Assembly (NCBI GenBank): GCA_963805605.1
Contig: CAWDUX010000002.1
Location: forward strand, 1,116,001 to 1,180,000
Source of the DNA: Actinocatenispora sp963805605
GTDB taxonomy: Bacteria > Actinomycetota > Actinomycetes > Mycobacteriales > Micromonosporaceae
Reading direction: 5' to 3'
Length of the DNA: 64,000 nt
The notes under the pieces were generated by a model. That model had not been told where the DNA came from. It ran no database searches and saw nothing but the letters and a program-made list of their open reading frames with translations. Position numbers and translations under genes: made by a program. Positions 17,462-27,809 of this stretch are shown here, piece by piece; position 1 is the first letter of the stretch; each line of letters starts with the position of its first letter.

Positions 17462-18367
17462 TCACCGACGGTCGTTGGTCAGTACGGCCGGCGGCCGGCA
17501 GGACAGATCCAGTACGGTCCCGTGCCGGCTGGTCGCCGTCAGTGCCGCCGCGTACAGCATGAGCTGGTTGAACAGGTTGAGGAACAGCAGCAGGCCGACC
17601 GCACCGCCGACCACCTGGTACGCCGGGTTCTCCGCGGTGCGTTCGATGTAGAGCCGGCCGAAGGTCTTCAACAGTTCCACGCCGACGGCGATCAGCAGCG
17701 CGGCCGGCAACAGTCGCCGTACCGGGATGCGCAGTCGGGGCAGCGCGGCGAGCACCGCCGCGCCGAGTGTCATGTTGACCGCCAGGCCGAGTACGAAACC
17801 GACCGCGGACACCAGCCACTGCCCTGGGCCGCCGCTCTGCTCGGCGGCGTCCACGATCAGCCAGCGCACTCCCTGGCTGACGGCCAGCGCGATGCCGATG
17901 GAGATGCCCAGCAGCAGTCCGAGCGCGATCAGTACCAGCAGGTCCACCGCGCGGCGGAAGGCGAAGTTGCCGGGATGCTGCTCCAACCGCCACACCGCCC
18001 GTACCGAGGTGCGCAGTGCGTCCACCCAGCTGAGCCCGGCGAACAGCAGGGCGGCCAGGCCGATCACGCCGGCCACTCCGCTGGCCCGTTCCACCGCGTC
18101 GACCTGCAGGGTGGGCAGGTTCTCCTGGAGGAACCCGGAGACCGCGTCGAGGATCAGATGGTTTCCGCGGACCAGCACACCGACGATGGCCAATCCGAGT
18201 ACGGCCAGGCCGAAGGCGGCGAAGAAGGCATAGTAGGTGACGGCTGCGGCGAGTCGGCCACCGTCCGCCGCGTCGTAGCGCGCGCCGGCCCGTACGACGT
18301 GGTCGAGCCAGGGGTGCCGCTGCCGGAAGCGCCGGAACCGGTGGGCCAGGCGGTCGGTGGAGATCAC
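17462..18367 (-). CDS. yihY: YihY/BrkB family membrane protein
   Basis: 301 residues with about six membrane helices. LAAAVTYYAFFAAFGLAVLGLAIVG is the first-span signature, followed by the GLAALLFAGLSWVDALRTSVRAVW segment typical of the family. It was once mis-annotated as ribonuclease BN; the real role, probably transport or envelope related, is not established. The start is the GTG at 18367, overlapping the stop of the 2'-5' RNA ligase gene as GTGA; a longer start would lie inside that gene. Confidence 0.88.
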   Translation of the reverse strand: MISTDRLAHRFRRFRQRHPWLDHVVRAGARYDAADGGRLAAAVTYYAFFAAFGLAVLGLAIVGVLVRGNHLILDAVSGFLQENLPTLQVDAVERASGVAGVIGLAALLFAGLSWVDALRTSVRAVWRLEQHPGNFAFRRAVDLLVLIALGLLLGISIGIALAVSQGVRWLIVDAAEQSGGPGQWLVSAVGFVLGLAVNMTLGAAVLAALPRLRIPVRRLLPAALLIAVGVELLKTFGRLYIERTAENPAYQVVGGAVGLLLFLNLFNQLMLYAAALTATSRHGTVLDLSCRPPAVLTNDRR

Positions 18368-18903
18368 GTGTCGGTTGTACCGGCGGCCGGCCTCCCGGTC
18401 AGAGGGAAGTCGCGACACGGCCGCCACCGACTGTCACCGTTGTGCGCGAAGAGCCGGAAACTGTCCGCCTCGAAACTCACCTCGAAGGCGGCGAGTTCGG
18501 CGAACACCCGATCCAGCGCCTCGGTGGGTACGTCGTGAGCGACGGTGACGTGCGGGTGGTACGGGAAGGCGATGTTGCGGGTGAGCGGCCCGGAACGGAC
18601 CCCGGCGGCGAGCCGTTCGCACTCGCCGATGCCGGCGGCGACGGCCACGAAGACCACGTCGGTGACCGGCCGGAAGGTGCCGGTACCGCGCAGCAGCACG
18701 GTGAACGGCGGATGCTGCGCGGCCACCGCGGCGAGGTGGCGGTCGATCTCCGCCTCGCTCCCGTCGGCGACCTCGGTGGGGGGCAGCAGGGTCAGATGCG
18801 TCGGAACGTACGCGGCCTGCGGATCACCGGCATCGGCGCGGCACCGGTTCAGGTAGCTGCCCCAGGGTTCGGGAACGTCGATTGCCACCCCGATGACCCG
18901 CAT
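18364..18903 (-). CDS. thpR-like: 2'-5' RNA ligase / cyclic phosphodiesterase family (2H) protein
   Basis: 179 residues from the ATG at 18903, with GGAGG upstream. Two HxT motifs, HLTLLPP and HVTVAHD, define the two-histidine phosphoesterase fold. It probably acts on 2',3'-cyclic or 2'-5' phosphodiesters in RNA or nucleotides. It is coupled to yihY by a 4-base overlap and lies downstream of trpS. Confidence 0.85.
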   Translation of the reverse strand: MRVIGVAIDVPEPWGSYLNRCRADAGDPQAAYVPTHLTLLPPTEVADGSEAEIDRHLAAVAAQHPPFTVLLRGTGTFRPVTDVVFVAVAAGIGECERLAAGVRSGPLTRNIAFPYHPHVTVAHDVPTEALDRVFAELAAFEVSFEADSFRLFAHNGDSRWRPCRDFPLTGRPAAGTTDT

Positions 18904-19056
18904 CGCGCCTCCGCTCAGACCTCTTGCCATCGCGCTTGTCCACCACCATCGGGCGGCCGGCGAGTGGTGGCAACCAGTTCCGCTGGACCTTAGCCTCCTG
19001 CCGGCCGGCCGTACAGGCCACCGCCTGCACAGCGGGTGACGCCGGGCCGGGGTGGG

Positions 19057-20070
19057 TCAGCCGCGGCTGGGCAGGAAGCCGACCCGGTCGTAGACCGTAC
19101 GCAGCGTGTCGGACGCGACCGCACGGGCTTTCTCGGCACCCACTGACAGGATCTTGTCAAGTTCATCCGGATTGTCAAGATATGCTTTGGTTTGATCCCG
19201 CACCGGTTGGGTGAAGTCCGCGACCAACTGACCCAGGTCCTTCTTCAGATCGCCGTAGCCCCTACCCGCGTAGTCGGCCTCCAATTGGGCGATCGGAGTG
19301 CCGGACAGCGCCGAGTGGATGGTCAGCAGATTCGACACACCCGGCTTGTTCTCCCGATCGAAGACGATCTCCCGGCCGGTGTCGGTCACCGCACTGCGGA
19401 TCTTCTTCGCCGACCGGGCCGGCTCGTCCAGCAGCTCGACCAGCCCGTTGCCCGACGACGAGGACTTGGACATCTTGCTGGTCGGGTCCTGCAGATCGGT
19501 GATCTTGGCGGTGCCGGTCAGGATGTAGGACTCGGGCACCACGAACGTACGACCGAAGTCCCGGTTGAACCGCTGCGCCAAGTCCCGGGACAGCTCCAGA
19601 TGCTGCCGCTGATCCTCCCCGACCGGTACCGCGTCCGCCCGGTACAGCAGGATGTCGGCGGCCTGCAGGATCGGGTAGGTGAACAGCCCGACACTGGACC
19701 GGTCGGCGCCCTGGCGTGCCGACTTGTCCTTGAACTGGGTCATCCGGCTGGCCTCACCGAAGCCGGTGATGCAGCTCAGTACCCAGGCCAGCTGCGCGTG
19801 CTCGGGCACCTGACTCTGCACGAACAGAGTGCTGCGTTCCGGGTCCACCCCGATCGCCAGCAGCTGCGCCGCCGCCACCCGGGTCCGCTGCCGCAGCACC
19901 TTGGGATCGTGACCAGCGGTGATGGCGTGCAGGTCGACCACCATGTAGAAGCAGTCGTGGCTGTCCTGCATGGCGACCCAGTTACGCAGCGCACCGATGT
20001 AGTTGCCGAGGTGGAAGGAATCTGCGGTGGGCTGGATACCGGACAACACGCGCGGTCGGTTCTCGGGCAT
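19057..20070 (-). CDS. trpS: Tryptophanyl-tRNA synthetase
   Basis: 337 residues, normal bacterial length. The HIGH-like motif is HLGN at residues 20-23 and KMSKS is exact at 199-203. LQAADILLYRADAVPVGEDQ is the tryptophan and ATP site of class Ic synthetases. It charges tRNA-Trp. It starts 12 bases after the CBS-domain gene, so the two are probably co-transcribed. Confidence 0.95.
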   Translation of the reverse strand: MPENRPRVLSGIQPTADSFHLGNYIGALRNWVAMQDSHDCFYMVVDLHAITAGHDPKVLRQRTRVAAAQLLAIGVDPERSTLFVQSQVPEHAQLAWVLSCITGFGEASRMTQFKDKSARQGADRSSVGLFTYPILQAADILLYRADAVPVGEDQRQHLELSRDLAQRFNRDFGRTFVVPESYILTGTAKITDLQDPTSKMSKSSSSGNGLVELLDEPARSAKKIRSAVTDTGREIVFDRENKPGVSNLLTIHSALSGTPIAQLEADYAGRGYGDLKKDLGQLVADFTQPVRDQTKAYLDNPDELDKILSVGAEKARAVASDTLRTVYDRVGFLPSRG

Positions 20071-20082
20071 GCCCTGATTCTG

Positions 20083-21066
20083 TCAGCCCGCCGCCGACAC
20101 GGCGGTACGTGGTGCGTGATCAGCCGCGCGATCTGACTCCACCAGCCCAGACCCGTGCTCGACCAGGGAGATCCTGGACGCCCGCCGGCCGTCCAGAGCC
20201 AGTACGGACAGCTGCCACCCAGCCACCTCCACCCGGTCACCGACCGTCGGAACCTTACCGAGCGTCGCCATCAGGAAGCCGCCCACCGTCTCGTACGGGC
20301 CGTCCGGAAGTTCCAGGCCGGTCCGCTCCGCCAGATCGGCCAGATTGGTCAACCCGTCCACCTCCGGTGGCGTGCCCACCAGCTCCGGCTCGGCGAGATC
20401 GTCGCGGATCTCCCCGACCAGCTCCTCGACCAGGTCCTCCATCGTCACGATGCCGGCGGTGCCGCCGTACTCGTCCACCACCACCGCCATCGGAAAACCC
20501 TCACCGCGCAGTTCCGACAACGCGGCCACAAGCCGCTTACTGGCCGGCAGATGCTTGATCTCGCGGGCGATCTGCCCCACCGTCACCGTACGGTCGCCGT
20601 CCGGCCGGATCAGCAGGTCACGCATCCGTACGAAACCCACCACGTCGTCGTGCGACTCATCCACCACCGGGTAACGGGCATGCTCGACATCGCGGACCTG
20701 ACGCACCGCACGACTCACGGTCAGGTTCGCGGCCAGGAAGACCACCTCGGTCCGCGGCACCATCACCTCACGGATCGGCCGACGCCCCGCCGACAGTACG
20801 TCGTCGATCAGCTGCCGTTCCTCCGCCTGCAGAACAGTGTTCGCGGCGACCAGGTCCCGCAGTTCCGACCCGCTGATCTCCTCCCGGCCGGCCGACGGTC
20901 CCTCGCCGAGCAGCCGGATCGCGGTGTCCGCTGCCCGCGCCACCGTCCTGGCCAGCCAACGCCTGGCCGGACGTACCGGCGCCTCGACCGACCGGCGCAA
21001 CACCCTCGTCCCAACGCCCCGGTATCCCGCAAGAGCCCGGGGCCCCGTATCCGCAGACCCGTCCAT
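20083..21066 (-). CDS. CorC-like CBS domain protein lacking the DUF21/CNNM membrane domain
   Basis: 327 residues. The order is a short basic N-terminus, a linker (GREEISGSELRDLVAANTVLQAEERQLIDDVL), two CBS domains (about 95-215, with MVPRTEV and VVDEYGGTAGIVTMEDLVEELVGEI) and a CorC_HlyC domain. Most actinobacterial relatives carry about 150 residues of membrane helices first; here none is encoded upstream. The first 60 residues resemble the tail of that missing domain, so this may be a truncated family member or a soluble form like E. coli CorC, linked to Mg/Co efflux. Confidence 0.85.
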   Translation of the reverse strand: MDGSADTGPRALAGYRGVGTRVLRRSVEAPVRPARRWLARTVARAADTAIRLLGEGPSAGREEISGSELRDLVAANTVLQAEERQLIDDVLSAGRRPIREVMVPRTEVVFLAANLTVSRAVRQVRDVEHARYPVVDESHDDVVGFVRMRDLLIRPDGDRTVTVGQIAREIKHLPASKRLVAALSELRGEGFPMAVVVDEYGGTAGIVTMEDLVEELVGEIRDDLAEPELVGTPPEVDGLTNLADLAERTGLELPDGPYETVGGFLMATLGKVPTVGDRVEVAGWQLSVLALDGRRASRISLVEHGSGLVESDRAADHAPRTAVSAAG

Positions 21067-21093
21067 ACACCCAGCTTAGTAAACGACATGGCG

Positions 21094-21134
21094 GTGACAT
21101 GGCCTCGCTCGCTCGTGACATGGCCTCGCTCGCT
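21094..21134. repeat. Tandem direct repeat, two 20-bp copies
   Basis: A 20-base unit beginning GTGACATGGCC at 21094-21113 is repeated exactly at 21115-21134 with one base between. It lies just upstream of the CBS-domain gene, where the missing membrane domain would be expected. Repeats at such a spot fit a past deletion or slippage. Confidence 0.75.
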
Positions 21135-21218
21135 GACGCTTACTCGGCAGGCGCTGGCTCCACCGGCGCTTGGATCGGCCTGTTGACGCCGCTGCGCGGG
21201 CCTCGCTGCGCTTACCGA

Positions 21219-21249
21219 CCTTGGGCTCAACCCTTGGTTGAGCCCAAGG
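21219..21249 (-). terminator. Hairpin overlapping the stop of the sugar permease gene
   Basis: A perfect 13-bp stem (CCTTGGGCTCAAC at 21219-21231 with its complement at 21237-21249) and a 5-base loop. The stop codon at 21227 lies inside the stem. It is the likely end of the sugar ABC operon, though a T-run is absent. Confidence 0.7.
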
Positions 21250-22153
21250 TCAGGCCGGAGATGAACTGTTTCTGCAGTGCGAAGAAGACGATCATGGTGG
21301 GTAGTGCCACCAGGATCGAACCGGCTGCGAGCAGGTTGTAGTCGGTGAAGAACTGTCCGCGCAGGTTGTTGAGGGCGCTGGTGATCGGCAGTTTGTCGCC
21401 GGTGGACATCAGTACGAGCGCCCACAGGAAGTCGTTGTAGATCCAGGTGAACTCCAGTGTGGCCAGGGCTCCGAGGGCCGGGCGTACCAGCGGCAGGGTG
21501 ATCTGCCAGTACTGCCGCCAGACCGAGGCACCGTCCACAATGGCCGCTTCGGTCAGTTCCTCGGGCAGCGTGCGCATGAAGTTGGCCAGTACGAAGATGC
21601 AGAAGCCACCTTGGAAGGCCACGTGGATGGCGATCAGGCCCCAGTACGAGTCGTACACGGTGAGCGAGTCGGACATCCAGTACGGCAGCGGCACCTTGTT
21701 GTACAACGAGTACAGCGGGGTCAGCATCACCTGTGGTGGGAGCAGATTGCCGGCGGTGAACAGTACGAGCAGCAGCTTCGCGCCGGGCAGTCGGTGCCGG
21801 ATCAGCCCGAAGGCCACGAACGAGGACAGGAAGAGGATCACGAGTACCGACGGCACCGCGATCAGCAGCGTGTTCAGGAAGTACTTCGGTAGGTCGGCGT
21901 GCCAGGCCTCGGCGTAGTAGTGCAGGCTCAGCCGTTGCGGCAGCGAGAAGTAGCCGTGCCGCGCGGTGTCGGTGTAGGGCCGCAGCGACGCGTACACCGC
22001 GAGCAGCAGTGGCGCGAGCCAGCCCAGCGAGACCAGCGTGAGGAACACGTACAGCACGATGCGCAGTGGGCGGACGGGACGTCGGCGCGGCGCGACATCG
22101 CCGGCGCCGGCGCCGGCGACGGACCGGTCGGTCGACAGACTCGTGGCGGTCAC
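21227..22153 (-). CDS. Carbohydrate ABC transporter permease (MalG type)
   Basis: 308 residues, six membrane helices. The ATPase-contacting EAA loop reads TEAAIVDGASVWRQYWQITLPLVRPAL. The N-terminus is cytoplasmic and basic. It pairs with the permease at 22150, which overlaps it by 4 bases. No ATP-binding subunit is encoded in the operon, so a shared ATPase (MsiK type) elsewhere probably energises it; this is inference from actinobacterial practice. Confidence 0.9.
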   Translation of the reverse strand: MTATSLSTDRSVAGAGAGDVAPRRRPVRPLRIVLYVFLTLVSLGWLAPLLLAVYASLRPYTDTARHGYFSLPQRLSLHYYAEAWHADLPKYFLNTLLIAVPSVLVILFLSSFVAFGLIRHRLPGAKLLLVLFTAGNLLPPQVMLTPLYSLYNKVPLPYWMSDSLTVYDSYWGLIAIHVAFQGGFCIFVLANFMRTLPEELTEAAIVDGASVWRQYWQITLPLVRPALGALATLEFTWIYNDFLWALVLMSTGDKLPITSALNNLRGQFFTDYNLLAAGSILVALPTMIVFFALQKQFISGLTLGSTKG

Positions 22154-23112
22154 CGGCGGTCCTCCCGGAAGATCTGGATCAGGTACGTGATCACGAATCC
22201 CATCGACACCAGCAGCAGTACCACGGCCAGCGCGGAACCGAAGCCGATCCTGCTGGCCTCACCGACGATGTTCTGGGTCACCAGCACGCTGAGCAGTTCC
22301 AGCCCGTTGCGGCCCTGGTTGACCGCGTAGACGATGTCGAAGGCACGCAGTCCCTCGATGACGGTGATCACCAGCACCATCACGTTGACGGGTCTGAGAG
22401 TGGGGAACACCACCCGGAAGAACGTCTGCCGTTCGCTGGCGCCGTCGATGGCGGCGGCCTCCTTCAGCGCCGGGTCCACGGACTTCAGCCCGGCGAGGTA
22501 GAGGATCATTACGTAGCCGACGTGCCGCCAGCCGGCCGCCGCGAGCATCGCCCAGATGTTGATGCGCGGGTCCCCCAGCCAGTCGACGGGTCGGTCGATG
22601 GCGCCGGCGGAACTGAGCACGCTGTTGAGCGCGCCGTAGTCGCGGGAGAAGACCAGTTGGGCGATGAAGCCGACGACCGCCAGTGACAGCACTACCGGCA
22701 GGTAGAGCGCGCTCTGGTAGAACCGGCCGAACCGGATCTTCTTGTCCAGCAGCACCGCGAAGAACAGTCCGAGCGGGGTCGCGACGATCCCGAGGAACAG
22801 CAACCACAGCACGTTGTTGCGGATCGCCCGGAGAAACGGTGGGTAGGCGGTGAACAGGTCGTGGTAGTTGCGCAGCCCGATGAACTTGCCCGTGAATCCG
22901 TTGTAGTCGGTGAACGACAGCCCGATCGAGGCGAGCGTCGTGCCCCAGATCAGCACGATGTCCAGGACGACCGGCACACCGATGAGCAGCGCCAGTACGA
23001 CGACGTCGCGTCGGGTGCGCCGGCGGCGACGACCGGCCTTGCGGGCATGGTGGGTGGCCGACCGGCCCGGCGAGCTGTCCGGACCGGTCAGAGTGCTCTG
23101 CGTCGAAGCCAC
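22150..23112 (-). CDS. Carbohydrate ABC transporter permease (MalF type)
   Basis: 320 residues from the GTG at 23112 with GAGGG upstream; a longer start would run into the binding-protein gene. Six membrane helices and the EAA loop (LKEAAAIDGASERQTFFRVVFPTLRP). The basic stretch ARKAGRRRRRTRRD marks the cytoplasmic N-terminus. It starts 11 bases after the binding-protein stop. Confidence 0.9.
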   Translation of the reverse strand: MASTQSTLTGPDSSPGRSATHHARKAGRRRRRTRRDVVVLALLIGVPVVLDIVLIWGTTLASIGLSFTDYNGFTGKFIGLRNYHDLFTAYPPFLRAIRNNVLWLLFLGIVATPLGLFFAVLLDKKIRFGRFYQSALYLPVVLSLAVVGFIAQLVFSRDYGALNSVLSSAGAIDRPVDWLGDPRINIWAMLAAAGWRHVGYVMILYLAGLKSVDPALKEAAAIDGASERQTFFRVVFPTLRPVNVMVLVITVIEGLRAFDIVYAVNQGRNGLELLSVLVTQNIVGEASRIGFGSALAVVLLLVSMGFVITYLIQIFREDRR

Positions 23113-23123
23113 GGGCACGACCC

Positions 23124-24440
23124 TCACTCGCTGGCGAAGATGCTCTTCTTCTGCTGTTCGATCTTGTTGCAGAGCCCGTTGATGTCCTTCGGGTCGTTCA
23201 GGAACGCCTGCAACGACGGGATCATCACGGTGGAGGCGAAGTCGGGTCGGGTGTCGCGGTCCATGAACTGGGAGATCTGCTGCGCTCCGGCGATGTACTG
23301 CTTGCATTTCTTCTGCAGCGCGCTGAGGTTGGAGGTGTCGCCGGCCGAGTTGACCGGCAGGTTACCGGCGTCGACCTGCTGGTACGCGTTCTCCGCGGCG
23401 GCACTGCCGAGGAAGGTGACGAGCGCCTTGGCGGCGTCGGCGTCCTTGGCTTTCGCGGAGATCATGAACCCGTCGATGGGCGCCTCGACGGCGTCCTGGC
23501 CGTACCGTTCGGTGATCACCGGGTAGGGGAAGAAGTCGAGGTCGCTGGCGTCGTTGCCCTGGAACACCTGGGTGATCTGACCGGAGCCGCAGACGAGCAT
23601 GGCGGATTTGCGCTGCAGTACCGACTGGCCGGCCTCCTGCCAGGTGCGGCCGTTGGCGCCCGGCTGGGAGTAGGGCAGCAACGACGCCCAGGTGGAGAAG
23701 ACCTGCTTGACCTTGGGGTCGGTCCAGGACTCCTTGCCTTCCATCAGGCTGATGTGGAAGTCGTAGCCGTTGGTGCGCATGTTGATCTGGTCGAAGGTGC
23801 CCATCGCGGGCCAGCCGTCCTTCTCCCCCAGTGCGAACGAGGTGAGCCCGTCCTTCTTCATCTTCTTGCAGAGCGCTGTCAGCTCGTCGAAGCTCTTGGG
23901 GATCTGGTAGTCCTTGGCTTTGAAGACGCTGGGCCGGTAGAAGACCGCCCACGGGTAGTTGTAGAGCGGCACGAAGTACTGCTTGCCGTCCTCCGCGGTG
24001 GCGGCCTTCTTCATCGCGTCGCTGAAGCCGGTCAGCTTGCTCCACACGTCGGAGAGGTCGACGGCGAGGCCCTGCTTGGCGAAGAACTTCATCCGGTTGC
24101 CGGCGAACCAGCTGAACACGTCGTCCGGGTTGCCCTTGAGGTAGCGGCTGATGTTCTCCTGGAAGCTGTTGTGGTCGACCGTGTTGATCTTGACTGTCTT
24201 CTTCGACTTCTTGTGGTAGGCCGACATGACGTTGGCCATGGCCTTCTTCGGGATCGCATCGGAGTAGTTGGATCCGAAGGTGACGGTGTTGCCGCCGGGG
24301 CCGCCACCGCACGCGGCGAGCAGGCCCGGTACCGCGAGTGCGCCGGCGCCGAGCATGGCGCCGCGCAGCACGGTTCGCCGGGACACTACCGAGCCGCCGA
24401 TGGTCGCGCCGGGTGTCGGGCCGGTCGGGAACTGCGCCAT
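23124..24440 (-). CDS. Sugar-binding lipoprotein of the ABC importer
   Basis: 438 residues. The signal region combines a twin arginine (SRRTVLRG) with a lipobox (LLAACGGG), so it may be exported by Tat and then lipidated. The mature part is a family 1 extracellular solute-binding protein (MKFFAKQGLAVDLSDVW, GQITQVFQGNDASDLDFFPYPV). The neighbouring galTEK genes suggest galactose or a galactoside as ligand; this is inferred from context only. Confidence 0.88.
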   Translation of the reverse strand: MAQFPTGPTPGATIGGSVVSRRTVLRGAMLGAGALAVPGLLAACGGGPGGNTVTFGSNYSDAIPKKAMANVMSAYHKKSKKTVKINTVDHNSFQENISRYLKGNPDDVFSWFAGNRMKFFAKQGLAVDLSDVWSKLTGFSDAMKKAATAEDGKQYFVPLYNYPWAVFYRPSVFKAKDYQIPKSFDELTALCKKMKKDGLTSFALGEKDGWPAMGTFDQINMRTNGYDFHISLMEGKESWTDPKVKQVFSTWASLLPYSQPGANGRTWQEAGQSVLQRKSAMLVCGSGQITQVFQGNDASDLDFFPYPVITERYGQDAVEAPIDGFMISAKAKDADAAKALVTFLGSAAAENAYQQVDAGNLPVNSAGDTSNLSALQKKCKQYIAGAQQISQFMDRDTRPDFASTVMIPSLQAFLNDPKDINGLCNKIEQQKKSIFASE

Positions 24441-24496
24441 GGGAACTCCCTACAGGAAAGTCGAAGAATCCAACGCGACCCTTCAAAAGTCACCAC

Positions 24497-24525
24497 ATTC
24501 CATCGCCGACGGCGCACGCTGTCAA
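24497..24525 (-). promoter_or_regulatory. Candidate promoter of the sugar ABC operon
   Basis: On the minus strand TTGACA (24520-24525) is followed after 17 bases by TGGAAT (24497-24502). The -35 box is perfect and the -10 box moderate. A double CGATCG palindrome (24539-24544 and 24547-24552) lies just upstream and could be an operator for the divergently encoded DeoR-type regulator. The rest of the intergenic stretch 24441-24850 shows no gene. Confidence 0.45.
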
Positions 24526-24850
24526 GACCTGATCCACCCGATCGTCCGATCGATGACGTTTTCGCTGGCAAGGTCGCAGAATTCGATAGCTGTACGCGAC
24601 TGCCGGTTGCGGCGCACCGGGGCCCGCCAGACGGCCCGGACCAGTATCAGCACCGCTGATGTGCCACACTTCCGTTCGAACGTGTTGACTCTTGATCGGT
24701 ATCGAACCAGAGTTGGCCCGGGTCGGGACCCTGCCCGCGCACCAGCGACGGACCCTGCGGACACCGACCGCTGCGACGAACCTGCGACAGAACACCCGTC
24801 GGCCGAGCCGACGACAGAACCACTGTCGGCCGAGCCGACGGGGAGGCCCC

Positions 24851-25653
24851 ATGCTCGCTCCGCAACGCCAGGCCAGCATCCTGGAACTGGTCCGCCGACA
24901 CGGCGGCGTCCGGGTCGCCGACCTGGTCCGTGAGTTCAACGTGTCCGACATGACCATCCGGCGCGACCTGGAGAGCCTTGCCCAACGCGGCCTGCTGGCC
25001 AAGGTGCACGGCGGCGCCACCACCCTCGCCCCCGGCTCCACCGACGAACCCGGCTTCGCCGCCAAGTCGATGCGCCAACAGGCGGAGAAACAGGCCATCG
25101 CCCGGCGGGCCGCCGAACTGGTCTCCCCCGGCACCGCCATAGCGTTGTCCGCCGGCACCACCACCTGGAGTCTCGCCCACGAACTGCTCGAGGTACCCGG
25201 CATCACCGTGGTCACCAACTCGGTGCCGGTCGCCGAGGTCTTCTACCACAGCGGCCGCAACGACCAGACCGTCGTACTCACCGGCGGTATCCGTACCCCG
25301 TCCGACGCCCTGGTCGGTCCGTTCGCGGTCACCGCGATCCGGTCGCTCAACCTCGACCAGCTCTTCCTCGGGGTGCACGGAATCAACGAACGGTCCGGCT
25401 TCACCACCCCGAACCTGATGGAAGCCGAGACCGACCGCGCGCTGGTCTCCGCCGCCCGGCGACTCGTCGTACTGGCCGACCACACCAAGTGGGAGACCGT
25501 CGGGATCAGCACCATCGCCCGACTCACCGACGCCGACGTGCTGGTCAGCGACGACGGACTGCCCCGCACCGCCCGCGACACCCTGGCCGACGCAGTGGGC
25601 GAACTGCTGCTCGCGCCGACCGGGAAGATCCCCGCCCCCGAACAGGACACGAC

Positions 25654-25657
<4 letters not shown>
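24851..25657 (+). CDS. DeoR/GlpR family transcriptional regulator of the gal cluster
   Basis: 268 residues from the ATG at 24851, which has GGGAGG directly upstream; longer in-frame starts are low-complexity arginine-rich sequence. An N-terminal winged helix (VADLVREFNVSDMTIRRDLESL) is followed by the DeoR sugar-phosphate sensor domain with SAGTTTWSLAHEL and GVHGINERSGFTTPN. It diverges from the ABC operon and overlaps galT (GTGA), so it is likely a repressor relieved by a galactose metabolite (inference). Confidence 0.9.
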
Positions 25658-26790
<1,133 letters not shown>

Positions 26791-26794
26791 CACT

Positions 26795-27790
26795 GTGAAG
26801 CTTCTCGTCACCGGCGGGGCCGGATACATCGGCAGTATCGTCAGCCGGCAGTTGATCGCCGCCGGACACCAGATCGAGATCCTGGACGATCTGTCCACCG
26901 GATATGCCGAAAACGTACCGGCCGGTACGCCACTGCACCGACTGTCCGTGCACGACGTGGGGCAGGTACTGACCCGCGAGGCCGGGTTCGACGGCGTACT
27001 GCACTTCGCCGCGAAGATCGCCGCCGGGGAATCGGTGGTCAAACCGGAGCTGTACTGGGACACCAACATCCGCGGCTCCCTCGCACTGCTGGACGCGATC
27101 CGCGCCGCCGGCGTGCCCCGCCTGGTCTTCTCCTCCACCGCCGCGGTCTACGGCGACGGCCCCGGCGACTCCTCGATCACCGAGCGGACCGAGACCGTAC
27201 CGACCAACCCGTACGGTGCGAGCAAGCTGGCCGTGGACATGATGATCACCGCCGCCTGCGGCGCCTCCGACACGCTGGGCGCGGTCAGCCTGCGGTACTT
27301 CAACGCCGCCGGCGCGTCCGGCCCGGCCGGGCCCGACACCCGCTGGCTGGGCGAACGGCACGAACCGGAGACCCACCTGATCCCGATGGCGCTGCAGGCC
27401 GCCGCCGGCGACCGGGCCGAGTTCTTCCTGTTCGGCGACGACTACGACACGCCCGACGGCACCTGCGTACGCGACTACATCCACGTCGAGGACCTGGCCG
27501 CCGCGCACCTGCTCGCGCTGGACGCCGCCGACGGTGGCCGGCACCAGATCTTCAACCTCGGCAACGGCCGGGGCTACAGCAACAAGCAGGTCATCGACGT
27601 CGTACGGGAGGTCACCGGCGCCAAGCTGCCGGTCACCATGGCGCCGCGCCGGGACGGCGACACCGTCGTGGTGGTCGCCTCCGCGGACAAGGCGCACCGG
27701 GAACTGGGCTGGACGCCGGCAAAGCCCCAGCTGCGGGACATCATCGGCGACGCCTGGTCGTTCTACCAGGCGCAGAAGGGCCGGTCGTGA
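26795..27790 (+). CDS. galE: UDP-glucose 4-epimerase
   Basis: 331 residues, GTG start at 26795, 4 bases after galT. The NAD-binding motif is GGAGYIG at the N-terminus, the catalytic Ser/Thr is in FSSTAAVYG and the YxxxK pair is in NPYGASK. It interconverts UDP-galactose and UDP-glucose in the cytoplasm. Confidence 0.95.
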   Translation: MKLLVTGGAGYIGSIVSRQLIAAGHQIEILDDLSTGYAENVPAGTPLHRLSVHDVGQVLTREAGFDGVLHFAAKIAAGESVVKPELYWDTNIRGSLALLDAIRAAGVPRLVFSSTAAVYGDGPGDSSITERTETVPTNPYGASKLAVDMMITAACGASDTLGAVSLRYFNAAGASGPAGPDTRWLGERHEPETHLIPMALQAAAGDRAEFFLFGDDYDTPDGTCVRDYIHVEDLAAAHLLALDAADGGRHQIFNLGNGRGYSNKQVIDVVREVTGAKLPVTMAPRRDGDTVVVVASADKAHRELGWTPAKPQLRDIIGDAWSFYQAQKGRS

Positions 27791-27809
27791 CCGTACACGA
27801 GGGCCGGGC

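Noticed and set aside
17286..17651. Cys-rich frames at 17286 and 17329 in the orphan unit
   Set aside because: They run through the terminator and into the antisense of yihY, and no ribosome site precedes them.
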